Shown here one piece after another: positions 24,801-38,900 of a stretch of DNA of 64,000 nt (position 1 is the first letter of the stretch; the number at the start of each line of letters is the position of its first letter). This DNA comes from Hydractinia symbiolongicarpus. Lineage: Eukaryota; Cnidaria; Hydrozoa; Anthoathecata; Hydractiniidae. A program made the translations under genes and the position numbers. The notes beneath the pieces were generated by a model that did no database searches, was not told where the DNA came from, and worked only from the letters and a program-made list of their open reading frames with translations. Location of the stretch: the NCBI RefSeq assembly GCF_029227915.1, contig NC_079877.1:36855851-36919850 (forward strand), written 5' to 3'.

Positions 24801-25481
24801 TACCCTGTGAGTAAACTCATTTCAAGAACGATTTCTTAAATTATCTTTTCACCACTAAAACGCATGAGACTTGTAGTTTTCAAAAATGTTTTCATTTTTG
24901 ATGAGACGCTGAATAAAAGAAGTTTAATTGCTGGCAAACGAAAACCCGCGAATTCCCGTAAATCCGGGACTCGGCCCGTATAGTCAAAAGTATACAAAGG
25001 AAATACCCAGGGAGTAAACTCATTTCCCGAACGATTTTTTAAATTATTTTTTCACCACTAAAGCGTATGAGACTTGTAGTTTTCAAAAATGTTTTCATTT
25101 TTGATGAGACGCTGAATAAAAGAAGTTTAATCGCCGGCAAACGAAAACCCGCGATTTCCCGTAAATCCCGGACTCGGCCCGTATAGTCGAAAGTATACAA
25201 AGAAAGTACCCTGCGAGTAAACTCATTTCCAGAACGATTTTTTAAATTATCTTTTCACCACTTAAACGCATGAGACTTGTAGTTTTCAAAAATGTTTTCA
25301 TTTTTGATGAAACGCTGAATAAAAGAAGTTTAATCGCCCGCAAACGAAAACCCGCGAATTCCCGTAAATCCAGGACTCGGCCCGTATAGCCAAAAGTATA
25401 CAAAGAAAGTATCTAGGGAGTAAATTCATTTCCCGAACGATTTTTTAAATTATCTTTTCACCACTAAAACGCATGAGACTT
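21830..25481 (+). repeat. 1,826-bp nine-monomer higher-order repeat, two copies
   Basis: About 21830-23655 repeats at about 23656-25481. Supporting tags are ttaatcgctggcaaacaaaa at 21881/23707 and gatgaaacgct at 23481/25307, both 1,826 bp apart. Shared oddities include atttgccgaacg, the short gaaaaaccca variant and aaaatattttc. The unit is the 5-mer seen at 5.07 kb plus four further monomers. Boundaries are approximate because flanking monomers are of the same family. Confidence 0.8.
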
Positions 25482-28351
25482 TTAGTTTTCAAAAATGTTT
25501 TCATTTTTTATGACACGCTGAATAAAAAAATTTTAATCGCCGGCAAACAAAAACCCGCGAATTCCCGTAAATCCCGGACTCGGCCCGTATAGTCGAAAGT
25601 ATACAAAGAAAGTACCCTGTGAGTAAACTCATTTCCAGAACAATTTTTTAAATTATCTTTTCACCACTAAAACGCATGAGACTTGTAGTTTTCAAAAATG
25701 TTTTCATTTTTGATGAGACGCTGAATAAAAGATGTTTAATCGCCGGCAAACAAAAACCCGCGAATTCCCGTAAATCCCGGACTCGGCCCGTATAGTCGAA
25801 TGTATACAAAGAAAGTACCCTGTGAGTAAACTCATTTCCCGAACGATTTTTTAAATTATTTTTTCACCACTAAAACGCATGAGACTTGTAGTTTTTAAAA
25901 ATGTTTTCATTTTTGATGAGACGCTGAATAAAAGAAGTTTAATCGCTGGCAAACGAAAATCCGCGAATTCCCATAAATCCGGGACTCGGCCCGTTTAGTC
26001 AAAAGTATACAAAGAAAATACCCAGGGAGTAAACTCATTTGCCGAACGATTTTTTAAATTATCTTTTCACCACTAAAGCGTATGAGACTTGTAGTTTTCC
26101 AAAATGTTTTCATTTTTGATGAGACGCCTAATGAAAGAGGTTTAATCGCCGGCAAACGAAAACTAGCGATTTTCCGTATATCCCGAGCTAGGCCCGTATA
26201 GTCAAATGTATACAAAGAAAGTACCCAGGGAGTAAACTAATTTCCCGAACGTTTTTTTAAATTATTTTTTCACCACTAGAAGGCATGAGACTTGTAGTTT
26301 TCAAAAATGTTTTAATTTTTGATGGGACGCTGAATAAAAGAAGTTTAATCGCCGGCAAACGAAAACGCGCGATTTCCCGTAAATCCCAGGCTTGGCCCGT
26401 ATAGTCGAATATATACAAAGAAAGTACCCTGTGAGTAAACTCATTTCCAGAACGATTTTTTAAATTATCTTTTCACCACTAAAACGCATGAGACTTGTAG
26501 TTTTCAAAAATGTTTTCATTTTTGATGAGACGCGGAATAAAAAAAGTTTAATCGCTGGCAAACGAAAACCCGCGATTTCCCGTAAATCCCGGACTCGGCC
26601 CGTATAGCCAAAAGTATACAAAGAAAGTATCTAGGGAGTAAACTCATTTCCCGAACGATTTTTTAAATTATTTTTTCACCACTAAAACGCATGAGACTTG
26701 TAGTTTTCAAAAATGTTTTCATTTTTGATGAGACGCTGAATAAAAGAAGATTAATCGCCGGCAAACAAAAACCCGCAAATTCCCGTAAGTCCTTGACTCG
26801 GCCCGTATAGTCGAATGTATAAAAAGAAAGTACCCTGTGAGTAAACTCATTTCCCGAACGATTTTTTAAATTATTTTTTCACCACTAAAACGCATGAGAC
26901 TTGTAGTTTTCAAAAATATTTTCATTTTTGATGAGACTCTGAATAAAAGAAGATTAATCGTCGGCAAACGAAAACCCGCGATTTCCCGTAAATCCCGTGC
27001 TTGGCCCGTATAGTCGAGTATATACAAAGAAAGTACCCTGTGAGTAAACTCATTTCAAGAACGATTTCTTAAATTATCTTTTCACCACTAAAACGCATGA
27101 GACTTGTAGTTTTCAAAAATGTTTTCATTTTTGATGAGACGCTGAATAAAAGAAGTTTAATTGCTGGCAAACGAAAACCCGCGAATTCCCGTAAATCCGG
27201 GACTCGGCCCGTATAGTCAAAAGTATACAAAGGAAATACCCAGGGAGTAAACTCATTTCCCGAACGATTTTTTAAATTATTTTTTCACCACTAAAGCGTA
27301 TGAGACTTGTAGTTTTCAAAAATGTTTTCATTTTTGATGAGACGCTGAATAAAAGAAGTTTAATCGCCGGCAAACGAAAACCCGCGATTTCCCGTAAATC
27401 CCGGACTCGGCCCGTATAGTCGAAAGTATACAAAGAAAGTACCCTGCGAGTAAACTCATTTCCAGAACGATTTTTTAAATTATCTTTTCACCACTTAAAC
27501 GCATGAGACTTGTAGTTTTCAAAAATGTTTTCATTTTTGATGAAACGCTGAATAAAAGAAGTTTAATCGCCCGCAAACGAAAACCCGCGAATTCCCGTAA
27601 ATCCAGGACTCGGCCCGTATAGCCAAAAGTATACAAAGAAAGTATCTAGGGAGTAAATTCATTTCCCGAACGATTTTTTAAATTATCTTTTCACCACTAA
27701 AACGCATGAGACTTTTAGTTTTCAAAAATGTTTTCATTTTTTATGACACGCTGAATAAAAAAAGTTTAATCGCCGGCAAACAAAAACCCGCGAATTCCCG
27801 TAAATCCCGGACTCGGCCCGTATAGTCGAAAGTATACAAAGAAAGTACCCTGTGAGTAAACTCATTTCCAGAACAATTTTTTAAATTATCTTTTCACCAC
27901 TAAAACGCATGAGACTTGTAGTTTTCAAAAATGTTTTCATTTTTGATGAGACGCTGAATAAAAGATGTTTAATCGCCGGCAAACAAAAACCCGCGAATTC
28001 CCGTAAATCCCGGACTCGGCCCGTATAGTCGAATGTATACAAAGAAAGTACCCTGTGAGTAAACTCATTTCCCGAACGATTTTTTAAATTATTTTTTCAC
28101 CACTAAAACGCATGAGACTTGTAGTTTTTAAAAATGTTTTCATTTTTGATGAGACGCTGAATAAAAGAAGTTTAATCGCTGGCAAACGAAAATCCGCGAA
28201 TTCCCATAAATCCGGGACTCGGCCCGTTTAGTCAAAAGTATACAAAGAAAATACCCAGGGAGTAAACTCATTTGCCGAACGATTTTTTAAATTATCTTTT
28301 CACCACTAAAGCGTATGAGACTTGTAGTTTTCCAAAATGTTTTCATTTTTG
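24480..28351 (+). repeat. 2,233-bp eleven-monomer duplication
   Basis: About 24480-26118 matches about 26713-28351 at a lag of 2,233 bp (11 x 203). The tags are cccgtaagtccttgac (gtaagt at 24552/26785), gagactctgaat (24698/26931) and gatgaaacgct (25307/27540). The copies part at about 26118, where the first switches to a class h tail. The same pair is present again inside the second large copy (33022/35255). Confidence 0.85.
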
Positions 28352-31300
28352 ACGAGACGCTGAATAAAAGAAGTTTAATCGCTGGCAAACGAGAACCCGC
28401 GAATTCCCGTAAATCCGGGACTCGGCCCGTATAGTCAAAAGTATACAAAGAAAATACCCAGGTAGTAAACTCATTTCCCGAACGATTTTTTAAACTATCT
28501 TTTCACAACTAAAACGCATGAGACTTGTAGTTTTCAAAAATGTTTTCATTTTTAATGAGACGCTGAATAAAAGAAGTTTAATCGCCGGCAAACGAAAACA
28601 CGCGATTTCCCGTAAATCCCGGACTCGGCCCGTATAGTCAAAAGTATACAAAGAAAGTACCCTGCGAGTAAACTCATTTCCAGAACGATTTTTTAAATTA
28701 TTTTTTAACCACTAAAACGCATGAGACTTGTAGTTTTCAAAAATGTTTTCATTTTTGATGAGACGCTGAATAAAAGAAGTTTAATCGCCGGCAAACGAAA
28801 ACCCGCGAATTCCCGTAAATCCCGGACTCGGCCGTATAGCCAAAAGTATACAAAGAAAGTATCTAGGGAGTAAACTCATTTCCCGAACGATTTTTTAAAT
28901 TATTTTTTCACCACTAAAACCCATGAGACTTGTAGTTTTCAAAAATGTTTTAATTTTTGATGGGACGCTGAATAAAAGAAGTTTAATCGCTGGCAAACGA
29001 AAACTCGCGATTTCCCGTAAATCCCGGGCTCGGCCCGTATAGTCAAAAGTATACAAAGAAACTACCCAGGGAGTAAACTCATTTCCCGAACGATTTTTTT
29101 AAATTATTTTTGCACCACTAAAAGGCATAAGACTTGTAGTTTTCAAAAATGTTTTCATTTTTGATGAGACGCTGAATAAAAGAAGTTTAATCGCCGGCAA
29201 ACGAAAAACAACGATTTCCCGTAAATCCCGGACTCGGCTCGTATAGTCAAAAGTATACAAAGAAAGTACTCAGGGAGTAAACTCATTTCCAGAACGATTT
29301 TTTAAATTATTTTTTCGCCACTAAAACGCATGAGACTTGTAGTTTTCAAAAATGTTTTCATTTTTGATGAGACGCCTAATGAAAGAGGTTTAATCGCCGG
29401 CAAATGAAAACTAGCGATTTTCCGTATATCCCGAGCTAGGCCCGTATAGTCAAATGTATACAAAGAAAGTACCCAGGGAGTAAACTAATTTCCCGAACGT
29501 TTTTTTAAATTATTTTTTCACCACTAGAAGGCATGAGACTTGTAGTTTTCAAAAATGTTTTAATTTTTGATGGGACGCTGAATAAAAGAAGTTTAATCGC
29601 CGGCAAACGAAAACGCGCGATTTCCCGTAAATCCCAGGCTTGGCCCGTATAGTCGAATATATACAAAGAAAGTACCCTGTGAGTAAACTCATTTCCAGAA
29701 CGATTTTTTAAATTATCTTTTCACCACTAAAACGCATGAGACTTGTAGTTTTCAAAAATGTTTTCATTTTTGATGAGACGCGGAATAAAAAAAGTTTAAT
29801 CGCTGGCAAACGAAAACCCGCGATTTCCCGTAAATCCCGGACTCGGCCCGTATAGTCAAAAGTATACAAAGAAACTACCCAGGGAGTAAACTCATTTCCC
29901 GAACGATTTTTTAAATTATTTTTTCACCACTAAAACGCATGAGACTTGTAGTTTTCAAAAATGTTTTAATTTTTGATGGGACGCTGAATAAAAGAAGTTT
30001 AATCGCCGGCAAACCAAAACGCGCGATTTCCCGTAAATCCCGGGCTTGGCCCGTATAGTCGAATATATACAAAGAAAGTACCCTGTGAGTAAACTCATTT
30101 CCAGAACGATTTTTTAAATTATCTTTTCACCACTAAAACGCATGAGACTTGTAGTTTTCAAAAATGTTTTTATTTTTGATGAGACGCTGAATAAAAGAAG
30201 TTTAATCGCCGGCAAACGAAAACCCGCGATTTCCCGTAAATCCCGGACTCGGCCCGTATAGTCAAAAGTATACAAAGAAACTACCCAGGGAGTAAACTCA
30301 TTTCCCGAACGATTTTTTAAATTATTTTTTCACCACTAAAACGCATGAGACTTGTAGTTTTCAAAAATGTTTTCATTTTTGATGAGACGCTGAATAAAAG
30401 AAGTTTAATCGCCGGCAAATCAAAACCCGCGATTTCCCGTAAATCCCGGACTCGGCCCGTATAGTCGAAAGTATACAAAGAAAGTACCCTGCGAGTAAAC
30501 TCATTTCCAGAACGATTTTTTAAATTATCTTTTCACCACTAAAACGCATGAGACTTGTAGTTTTCAAAAATGTTTTCATTTTTGATGAGACGCTGAATAA
30601 AAGAAGTTTAATCGCCGGCAAACGAAAACCCGCGAATTCCCGTAAATCCCGGACTCGGCCCGTATAGCCAAAAGTATACAAAGAAAGTATCTAGGGAGTA
30701 AACTCATTTCCCGAACGATTTTTTAAATTATTTTTTCACCACTAAAACGCATGAGACTTGTAGTTTTCAAAAATGTTTTCATTTTTGATTAGACGCGGAA
30801 TAAAAGAAGTTTAATCGCTGGCAAACGAAAACCCGCGATTTCCCGTAAATCCCGGACTAGGCCCGTATAGTCAAAAGTATACAAAGAAACTACCCAGGGA
30901 GTAAACTCATTTCCCGAACGATTTTTTAAATTATTTTTTCACCACTAAAACGCATGAGACTTGTAGTTTTCAAAAATGTTTTAATTTTTGATGGGACGCT
31001 GAATAAAAGAAGTTTAATCGCCGGCAAACGAAAACGCGCGATTTCCCGTAAATCCCGGGCTTGGCCCGTATAGTCGAAGATATACAAAGAAAGTACCCTG
31101 TGAGTAAACTCATTTCCAGAACGATTTTTTAAATTATCTTTTCACCACTAAAACGCATGAGACTTGTAGTTTTCAAAAATGTTTTCATTTTTGATGAGAC
31201 GCTGAATAAAAGAAGTTTAATCGCCGGCAAACGAAAACCCGCAAATTCCCGTAAATCCCGGACTCGGCCCGTATAGCCAAAAGTATACAAAGAAAGTATC

Positions 31301-32935
31301 TAGGGAGTAAACTCATTTCCCGAACGATTTTTTAAATTACTTTTTCACCACTAAAACGCATGAGACTTGTAGTTTTCAAAAATGTTTTAATTTTTGATGG
31401 GACGCTGAATAAAAGAAGTTTAATCGCCGGCAAACGAAAACGCACGGTTTCCCGTAAATCCCGGGCTTGGCCCGTATAGTCGAATATATATACAAAGAAA
31501 GTACCCTGTGAGTAAACTCATTTCCAGAACGATTTTTTAAATTATCTTTTCACCACTAAAACGCATGAGACTTGTAGTTTTCAAAAATGTTTTCATTTTT
31601 GATGAGACGCTGAATAAAAGAAGTTTAATCGCCGGCAAACGAAAAACAACGATTTCCCGTAAATCCCGGACTCGGCTCGTATAATCAAAAGTATACAAAG
31701 AAAGTACTCAGGGAGTAAACTCATTTCCAGAACGATTTTTTAAATTATTTTTTCGCCACTAAAACGCATGAGACTTGTAGTTTTCAAAAATGTTTTCATT
31801 TTTGATGAGACGCCTAATGAAAGAGGTTTAATCGCCGGCAAACGAAAACTAGCGATTTTCCGTAAATCCCGAGCTAGGCCCGTATAGTCAAATGTATACA
31901 AAGAAAGTACCCAGGGAGTAAACTAATTTCCCGAACGTTTTTTTAAATTATTTTTTCACCACTAGAAGGCATGAGACTTGTAGTTTTCAAAAATGTTTTA
32001 ATTTTTGATGGGACGCTGAATAAAAGAAGTTTAATCGCCGGCAAACGAAAACGCGCGATTTCCCGTAAATCCCGGGCTTGGCCCGTATAGTCGAATATAT
32101 ACAAAGAAAGTACCCTGTGAGTAAACTCATTTCCAGAACGATTTTTTAAATTATCTTTTCACCACTAAAACGCATGAGACTTGTAGTTTTCAAAAATGTT
32201 TTTATTTTTGATGAGACGCGGAATAAAAGAAGTTTAATCGCTGGCAAACGAAAACCCGCGATTTCCCGTAAATCCCGGACTCGGCCCGTATAGTCAAAAG
32301 TATACAAAGAAACTACCCAGGGAGTAAACTCATTTCCCGAACGATTTTTTAAATTATCTTTTCACCACTAAAACGCATGAGACTTGTAGTTTTCAAAAAT
32401 GTTTTCATTTTTGATGAGACGCTGAATAAAAGAAGTTTAATCGCCGGCAAACGAAAACCCGCGATTTCCCGTAAATCCCGGACTCGGCCCGTATAGTCGA
32501 AAGTATACAAAGAAAGTACCCTGCGAGTAAACTCATTTCCAGAACGATCTTTTAAATTATCTTTTCACCACTAAAACGCATGAGACTTGTAGTTTTCAAA
32601 AATGTTTTCATTTTTGATTAGACGCGGAATAAAAGAAGTTTAATCGCTGGCAAACGAAAACCCGCGATTTCCCGTAAATCCCGGACTAGGCCCGTATAGT
32701 CAAAAGTATACAAAGAAACTACCCAGGGAGTAAACTCATTTCCCGAACGATTTTTTAAATTATTTTTTCACCACTAAAACGCATGAGACTTGTAGTTTTC
32801 AAAAATGTTTTAATTTTTGATAGGACGCTGAATAAAAGAAGTTTAATCGCCGGCAAACGAAAACGCGCGATTTCCCGTAAATCCCGGGCTTGGCCCGTAT
32901 AGTCGAGTATATACAAAGAAAGTATCCTGTGAGTA
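24611..32935 (+). repeat. 8,325-bp, 41-monomer segment, copy 1
   Basis: This segment is followed directly by a second copy at a constant lag of 8,325 bp. Checked pairs include gagactctgaat (24698/33022), the atttttta-atgacacgct region (25501/33826), the a'/h chimera (25980/34305), the one-base-deleted cggccgtatagcc (near 28.83/37.16 kb) and ttgcaccactaaaagg (near 29.11/37.44 kb). Only isolated substitutions were seen between copies at the points compared. Its last ~2.4 kb (30.5-32.9 kb) matches 42.9-45.3 kb, at a lag of 12,385 bp. Confidence 0.85.
25980..26182 (+). repeat. Chimeric a'/h monomer
   Basis: The head is class a' (cccgtttag, atttgccgaacg, agcgtatgag, ttttccaaaatg). After catttttgatgagacg it becomes a class h tail (gacgcctaatgaaagagg, aactagcgattttccg), and class i follows. 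The same chimera recurs at 34305-34507 because it lies inside the 8,325-bp duplication. The switch point is at or just after the inverted repeat. Confidence 0.8.
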
Positions 32936-35900
32936 AACTCATTTCCCGAACGATTTTTTAAATTATTTTTTCACCACTAAAACGCATGAGACTTGTAGTT
33001 TTCAAAAATATTTTCATTTTTGATGAGACTCTGAATAAAAGAAGATTAATCGTCGGCAAACGAAAACCCGCGATTTCCCGTAAATCCCGTGCTTGGCCCG
33101 TATAGTCGAGTATATACAAAGAAAGTACCCTGTGAGTAAACTCATTTCAAGAACGATTTCTTAAATTATCTTTTCACCACTAAAACGCATGAGACTTGTA
33201 GTTTTCAAAAATGTTTTCATTTTTGATGAGACGCTGAATAAAAGAAGTTTAATTGCTGGCAAACGAAAACCCGCGAATTCCCGTAAATCCGGGACTCGGC
33301 CCGTATAGTCAAAAGTATACAAAGGAAATACCCAGGGAGTAAACTCATTTCCCGAACGATTTTTTAAATTATTTTTTCACCACTAAAGCGTATGAGACTT
33401 GTAGTTTTCAAAAATGTTTTCATTTTTGATGAGACGCTGAATAAAAGAAGTTTAATCGCCGGCAAACGAAAACCCGCGATTTCCCGTAAATCCCGGACTC
33501 GGCCCGTATAGTCGAAAGTATACAAAGAAAGTACCCTGCGAGTAAACTCATTTCCAGAACGATTTTTTAAATTATCTTTTCACCACTTAAACGCATGAGA
33601 CTTGTAGTTTTCAAAAATGTTTTCATTTTTGATGAAACGCTGAATAAAAGAAGTTTAATCGCCCGCAAACGAAAACCCGCGAATTCCCGTAAATCCAGGA
33701 CTCGGCCCGTATAGCCAAAAGTATACAAAGAAAGTATCTAGGGAGTAAATTCATTTCCCGAACGATTTTTTAAATTATCTTTTCACCACTAAAACGCATG
33801 AGACTTTTAGTTTTCAAAAATGTTTTCATTTTTTATGACACGCTGAATAAAAAAAGTTTAATCGCCGGCAAACAAAAACCCGCGAATTCCCGTAAATCCC
33901 GGACTCGGCCCGTATAGTCGAAAGTATACAAAGAAAGTACCCTGTGAGTAAACTCATTTCCAGAACAATTTTTTAAATTATCTTTTCACCACTAAAACGC
34001 ATGAGACTTGTAGTTTTCAAAAATGTTTTCATTTTTGATGAGACGCTGAATAAAAGATGTTTAATCGCCGGCAAACAAAAACCCGCGAATTCCCGTAAAT
34101 CCCGGACTCGGCCCGTATAGTCGAATGTATACAAAGAAAGTACCCTGTGAGTAAACTCATTTCCCGAACGATTTTTTAAATTATTTTTTCACCACTAAAA
34201 CGCATGAGACTTGTAGTTTTTAAAAATGTTTTCATTTTTGATGAGACGCTGAATAAAAGAAGTTTAATCGCTGGCAAACGAAAATCCGCGAATTCCCATA
34301 AATCCGGGACTCGGCCCGTTTAGTCAAAAGTATACAAAGAAAATACCCAGGGAGTAAACTCATTTGCCGAACGATTTTTTAAATTATCTTTTCACCACTA
34401 AAGCGTATGAGACTTGTAGTTTTCCAAAATGTTTTCATTTTTGATGAGACGCCTAATGAAAGAGGTTTAATCGCCGGCAAACGAAAACTAGCGATTTTCC
34501 GTATATCCCGAGCTAGGCCCGTATAGTCAAATGTATACAAAGAAAGTACCCAGGGAGTAAACTAATTTCCCGAACGTTTTTTTAAATTATTTTTTCACCA
34601 CTAGAAGGCATGAGACTTGTAGTTTTCAAAAATGTTTTAATTTTTGATGGGACGCTGAATAAAAGAAGTTTAATCGCCGGCAAACGAAAACGCGCGATTT
34701 CCCGTAAATCCCAGGCTTGGCCCGTATAGTCGAATATATACAAAGAAAGTACCCTGTGAGTAAACTCATTTCCAGAACGATTTTTTAAATTATCTTTTCA
34801 CCACTAAAACGCATGAGACTTGTAGTTTTCAAAAATGTTTTCATTTTTGATGAGACGCGGAATAAAAAAAGTTTAATCGCTGGCAAACGAAAACCCGCGA
34901 TTTCCCGTAAATCCCGGACTCGGCCCGTATAGCCAAAAGTATACAAAGAAAGTATCTAGGGAGTAAACTCATTTCCCGAACGATTTTTTAAATTATTTTT
35001 TCACCACTAAAACGCATGAGACTTGTAGTTTTCAAAAATGTTTTCATTTTTGATGAGACGCTGAATAAAAGAAGATTAATCGCCGGCAAACAAAAACCCG
35101 CAAATTCCCGTAAGTCCTTGACTCGGCCCGTATAGTCGAATGTATAAAAAGAAAGTACCCTGTGAGTAAACTCATTTCCCGAACGATTTTTTAAATTATT
35201 TTTTCACCACTAAAACGCATGAGACTTGTAGTTTTCAAAAATATTTTCATTTTTGATGAGACTCTGAATAAAAGAAGATTAATCGTCGGCAAACGAAAAC
35301 CCGCGATTTCCCGTAAATCCCGTGCTTGGCCCGTATAGTCGAGTATATACAAAGAAAGTACCCTGTGAGTAAACTCATTTCAAGAACGATTTCTTAAATT
35401 ATCTTTTCACCACTAAAACGCATGAGACTTGTAGTTTTCAAAAATGTTTTCATTTTTGATGAGACGCTGAATAAAAGAAGTTTAATTGCTGGCAAACGAA
35501 AACCCGCGAATTCCCGTAAATCCGGGACTCGGCCCGTATAGTCAAAAGTATACAAAGGAAATACCCAGGGAGTAAACTCATTTCCCGAACGATTTTTTAA
35601 ATTATTTTTTCACCACTAAAGCGTATGAGACTTGTAGTTTTCAAAAATGTTTTCATTTTTGATGAGACGCTGAATAAAAGAAGTTTAATCGCCGGCAAAC
35701 GAAAACCCGCGATTTCCCGTAAATCCCGGACTCGGCCCGTATAGTCGAAAGTATACAAAGAAAGTACCCTGCGAGTAAACTCATTTCCAGAACGATTTTT
35801 TAAATTATCTTTTCACCACTTAAACGCATGAGACTTGTAGTTTTCAAAAATGTTTTCATTTTTGATGAAACGCTGAATAAAAGAAGTTTAATCGCCCGCA

Positions 35901-38900
35901 AACGAAAACCCGCGAATTCCCGTAAATCCAGGACTCGGCCCGTATAGCCAAAAGTATACAAAGAAAGTATCTAGGGAGTAAATTCATTTCCCGAACGATT
36001 TTTTAAATTATCTTTTCACCACTAAAACGCATGAGACTTTTAGTTTTCAAAAATGTTTTCATTTTTTATGACACGCTGAATAAAAAAAGTTTAATCGCCG
36101 GCAAACAAAAACCCGCGAATTCCCGTAAATCCCGGACTCGGCCCGTATAGTCGAAAGTATACAAAGAAAGTACCCTGTGAGTAAACTCATTTCCAGAACA
36201 ATTTTTTAAATTATCTTTTCACCACTAAAACGCATGAGACTTGTAGTTTTCAAAAATGTTTTCATTTTTGATGAGACGCTGAATAAAAGATGTTTAATCG
36301 CCGGCAAACAAAAACCCGCGAATTCCCGTAAATCCCGGACTCGGCCCGTATAGTCGAATGTATACAAAGAAAGTACCCTGTGAGTAAACTCATTTCCCGA
36401 ACGATTTTTTAAATTATTTTTTCACCACTAAAACGCATGAGACTTGTAGTTTTTAAAAATGTTTTCATTTTTGATGAGACGCTGAATAAAAGAAGTTTAA
36501 TCGCTGGCAAACGAAAATCCGCGAATTCCCATAAATCCGGGACTCGGCCCGTTTAGTCAAAAGTATACAAAGAAAATACCCAGGGAGTAAACTCATTTGC
36601 CGAACGATTTTTTAAATTATCTTTTCACCACTAAAGCGTATGAGACTTGTAGTTTTCCAAAATGTTTTCATTTTTGACGAGACGCTGAATAAAAGAAGTT
36701 TAATCGCTGGCAAACGAGAACCCGCGAATTCCCGTAAATCCGGGACTCGGCCCGTATAGTCAAAAGTATACAAAGAAAATACCCAGGTAGTAAACTCATT
36801 TCCCGAACGATTTTTTAAACTATCTTTTCACAACTAAAACGCATGAGACTTGTAGTTTTCAAAAATGTTTTCATTTTTAATGAGACGCTGAATAAAAGAA
36901 GTTTAATCGCCGGCAAACGAAAACACGCGATTTCCCGTAAATCCCGGACTCGGCCCGTATAGTCAAAAGTATACAAAGAAAGTACCCTGCGAGTAAACTC
37001 ATTTCCAGAACGATTTTTTAAATTATTTTTTAACCACTAAAACACATGAGACTTGTAGTTTTCAAAAATGTTTTCATTTTTGATGAGACGCTGAATAAAA
37101 GAAGTTTAATCGCCGGCAAACGAAAACCCGCGAATTCCCGTAAATCCCGGACTCGGCCGTATAGCCAAAAGTATACAAAGAAAGTATCTAGGGAGTAAAC
37201 TCATTTCCCGAACGATTTTTTAAATTATTTTTTCACCACTAAAACCCATGAGACTTGTAGTTTTCAAAAATGTTTTAATTTTTGATGGGACGCTGAATAA
37301 AAGAAGTTTAATCGCTGGCAAACGAAAACTCGCGATTTCCCGTAAATCCCGGGCTCGGCCCGTATAGTCAAAAGTATACAAAGAAACTACCCAGGGAGTA
37401 AACTCATTTCCCGAACGATTTTTTTAAATTATTTTTGCACCACTAAAAGGCATAAGACTTGTAGTTTTCAAAAATGTTTTCATTTTTGATGAGACGCTGA
37501 ATAAAAGAAGTTTAATCGCCGGCAAACGAAAAACAACGATTTCCCGTAAATCCCGGACTCGGCTCGTATAGTCAAAAGTATACAAAGAAAGTACTCAGGG
37601 AGTAAACTCATTTCCAGAACGATTTTTTAAATTATTTTTTCGCCACTAAAACGCATGAGACTTGTAGTTTTCAAAAATGTTTTCATTTTTGATGAGACGC
37701 CTAATGAAAGAGGTTTAATCGCCGGCAAACGAAAACTAGCGATTTTCCGTATATCCCGAGCTAGGCCCGTATAGTCAAATGTATACAAAGAAAGTACCCA
37801 GGGAGTAAACTAATTTCCCGAACGTTTTTTTAAATTATTTTTTCACCACTAGAAGGCATGAGACTTGTAGTTTTCAAAAATGTTTTAATTTTTGATGGGA
37901 CGCTGAATAAAAGAAGTTTAATCGCCGGCAAACGAAAACGCGCGATTTCCCGTAAATCCCAGGCTTGGCCCGTATAGTCGAATATATACAAAGAAAGTAC
38001 CCTGTGAGTAAACTCATTTCCAGAACGATTTTTTAAATTATCTTTTCACCACTAAAACGCATGAGACTTGTAGTTTTCAAAAATGTTTTCATTTTTGATG
38101 AGACGCGGAATAAAAAAAGTTTAATCGCTGGCAAACGAAAACCCGCGATTTCCCGTAAATCCCGGACTCGGCCCGTATAGTCAAAAGTATACAAAGAAAC
38201 TACCCAGGGAGTAAACTCATTTCCCGAACGATTTTTTAAATTATTTTTTCACCACTAAAACGCATGAGACTTGTAGTTTTCAAAAATGTTTTAATTTTTG
38301 ATGGGACGCTGAATAAAAGAAGTTTAATCGCCGGCAAACCAAAACGCGCGATTTCCCGTAAATCCCGGGCTTGGCCCGTATAGTCGAATATATACAAAGA
38401 AAGTACCCTGTGAGTAAACTCATTTCCAGAACGATTTTTTAAATTATCTTTTCACCACTAAAACGCATGAGACTTGTAGTTTTCAAAAATGTTTTTATTT
38501 TTGATGAGACGCTGAATAAAAGAAGTTTAATCGCCGGCAAACGAAAACCCGCGATTTCCCGTAAATCCCGGACTCGGCCCGTATAGTCAAAAGTATACAA
38601 AGAAACTACCCAGGGAGTAAACTCATTTCCCGAACGATTTTTTAAATTATTTTTTCACCACTAAAACGCATGAGACTTGTAGTTTTCAAAAATGTTTTCA
38701 TTTTTGATGAGACGCTGAATAAAAGAAGTTTAATCGCCGGCAAATCAAAACCCGCGATTTCCCGTAAATCCCGGACTCGGCCCGTATAGTCGAAAGTATA
38801 CAAAGAAAGTACCCTGCGAGTAAACTCATTTCCAGAACGATTTTTTAAATTATCTTTTCACCACTAAAACGCATGAGACTTGTAGTTTTCAAAAATGTTT

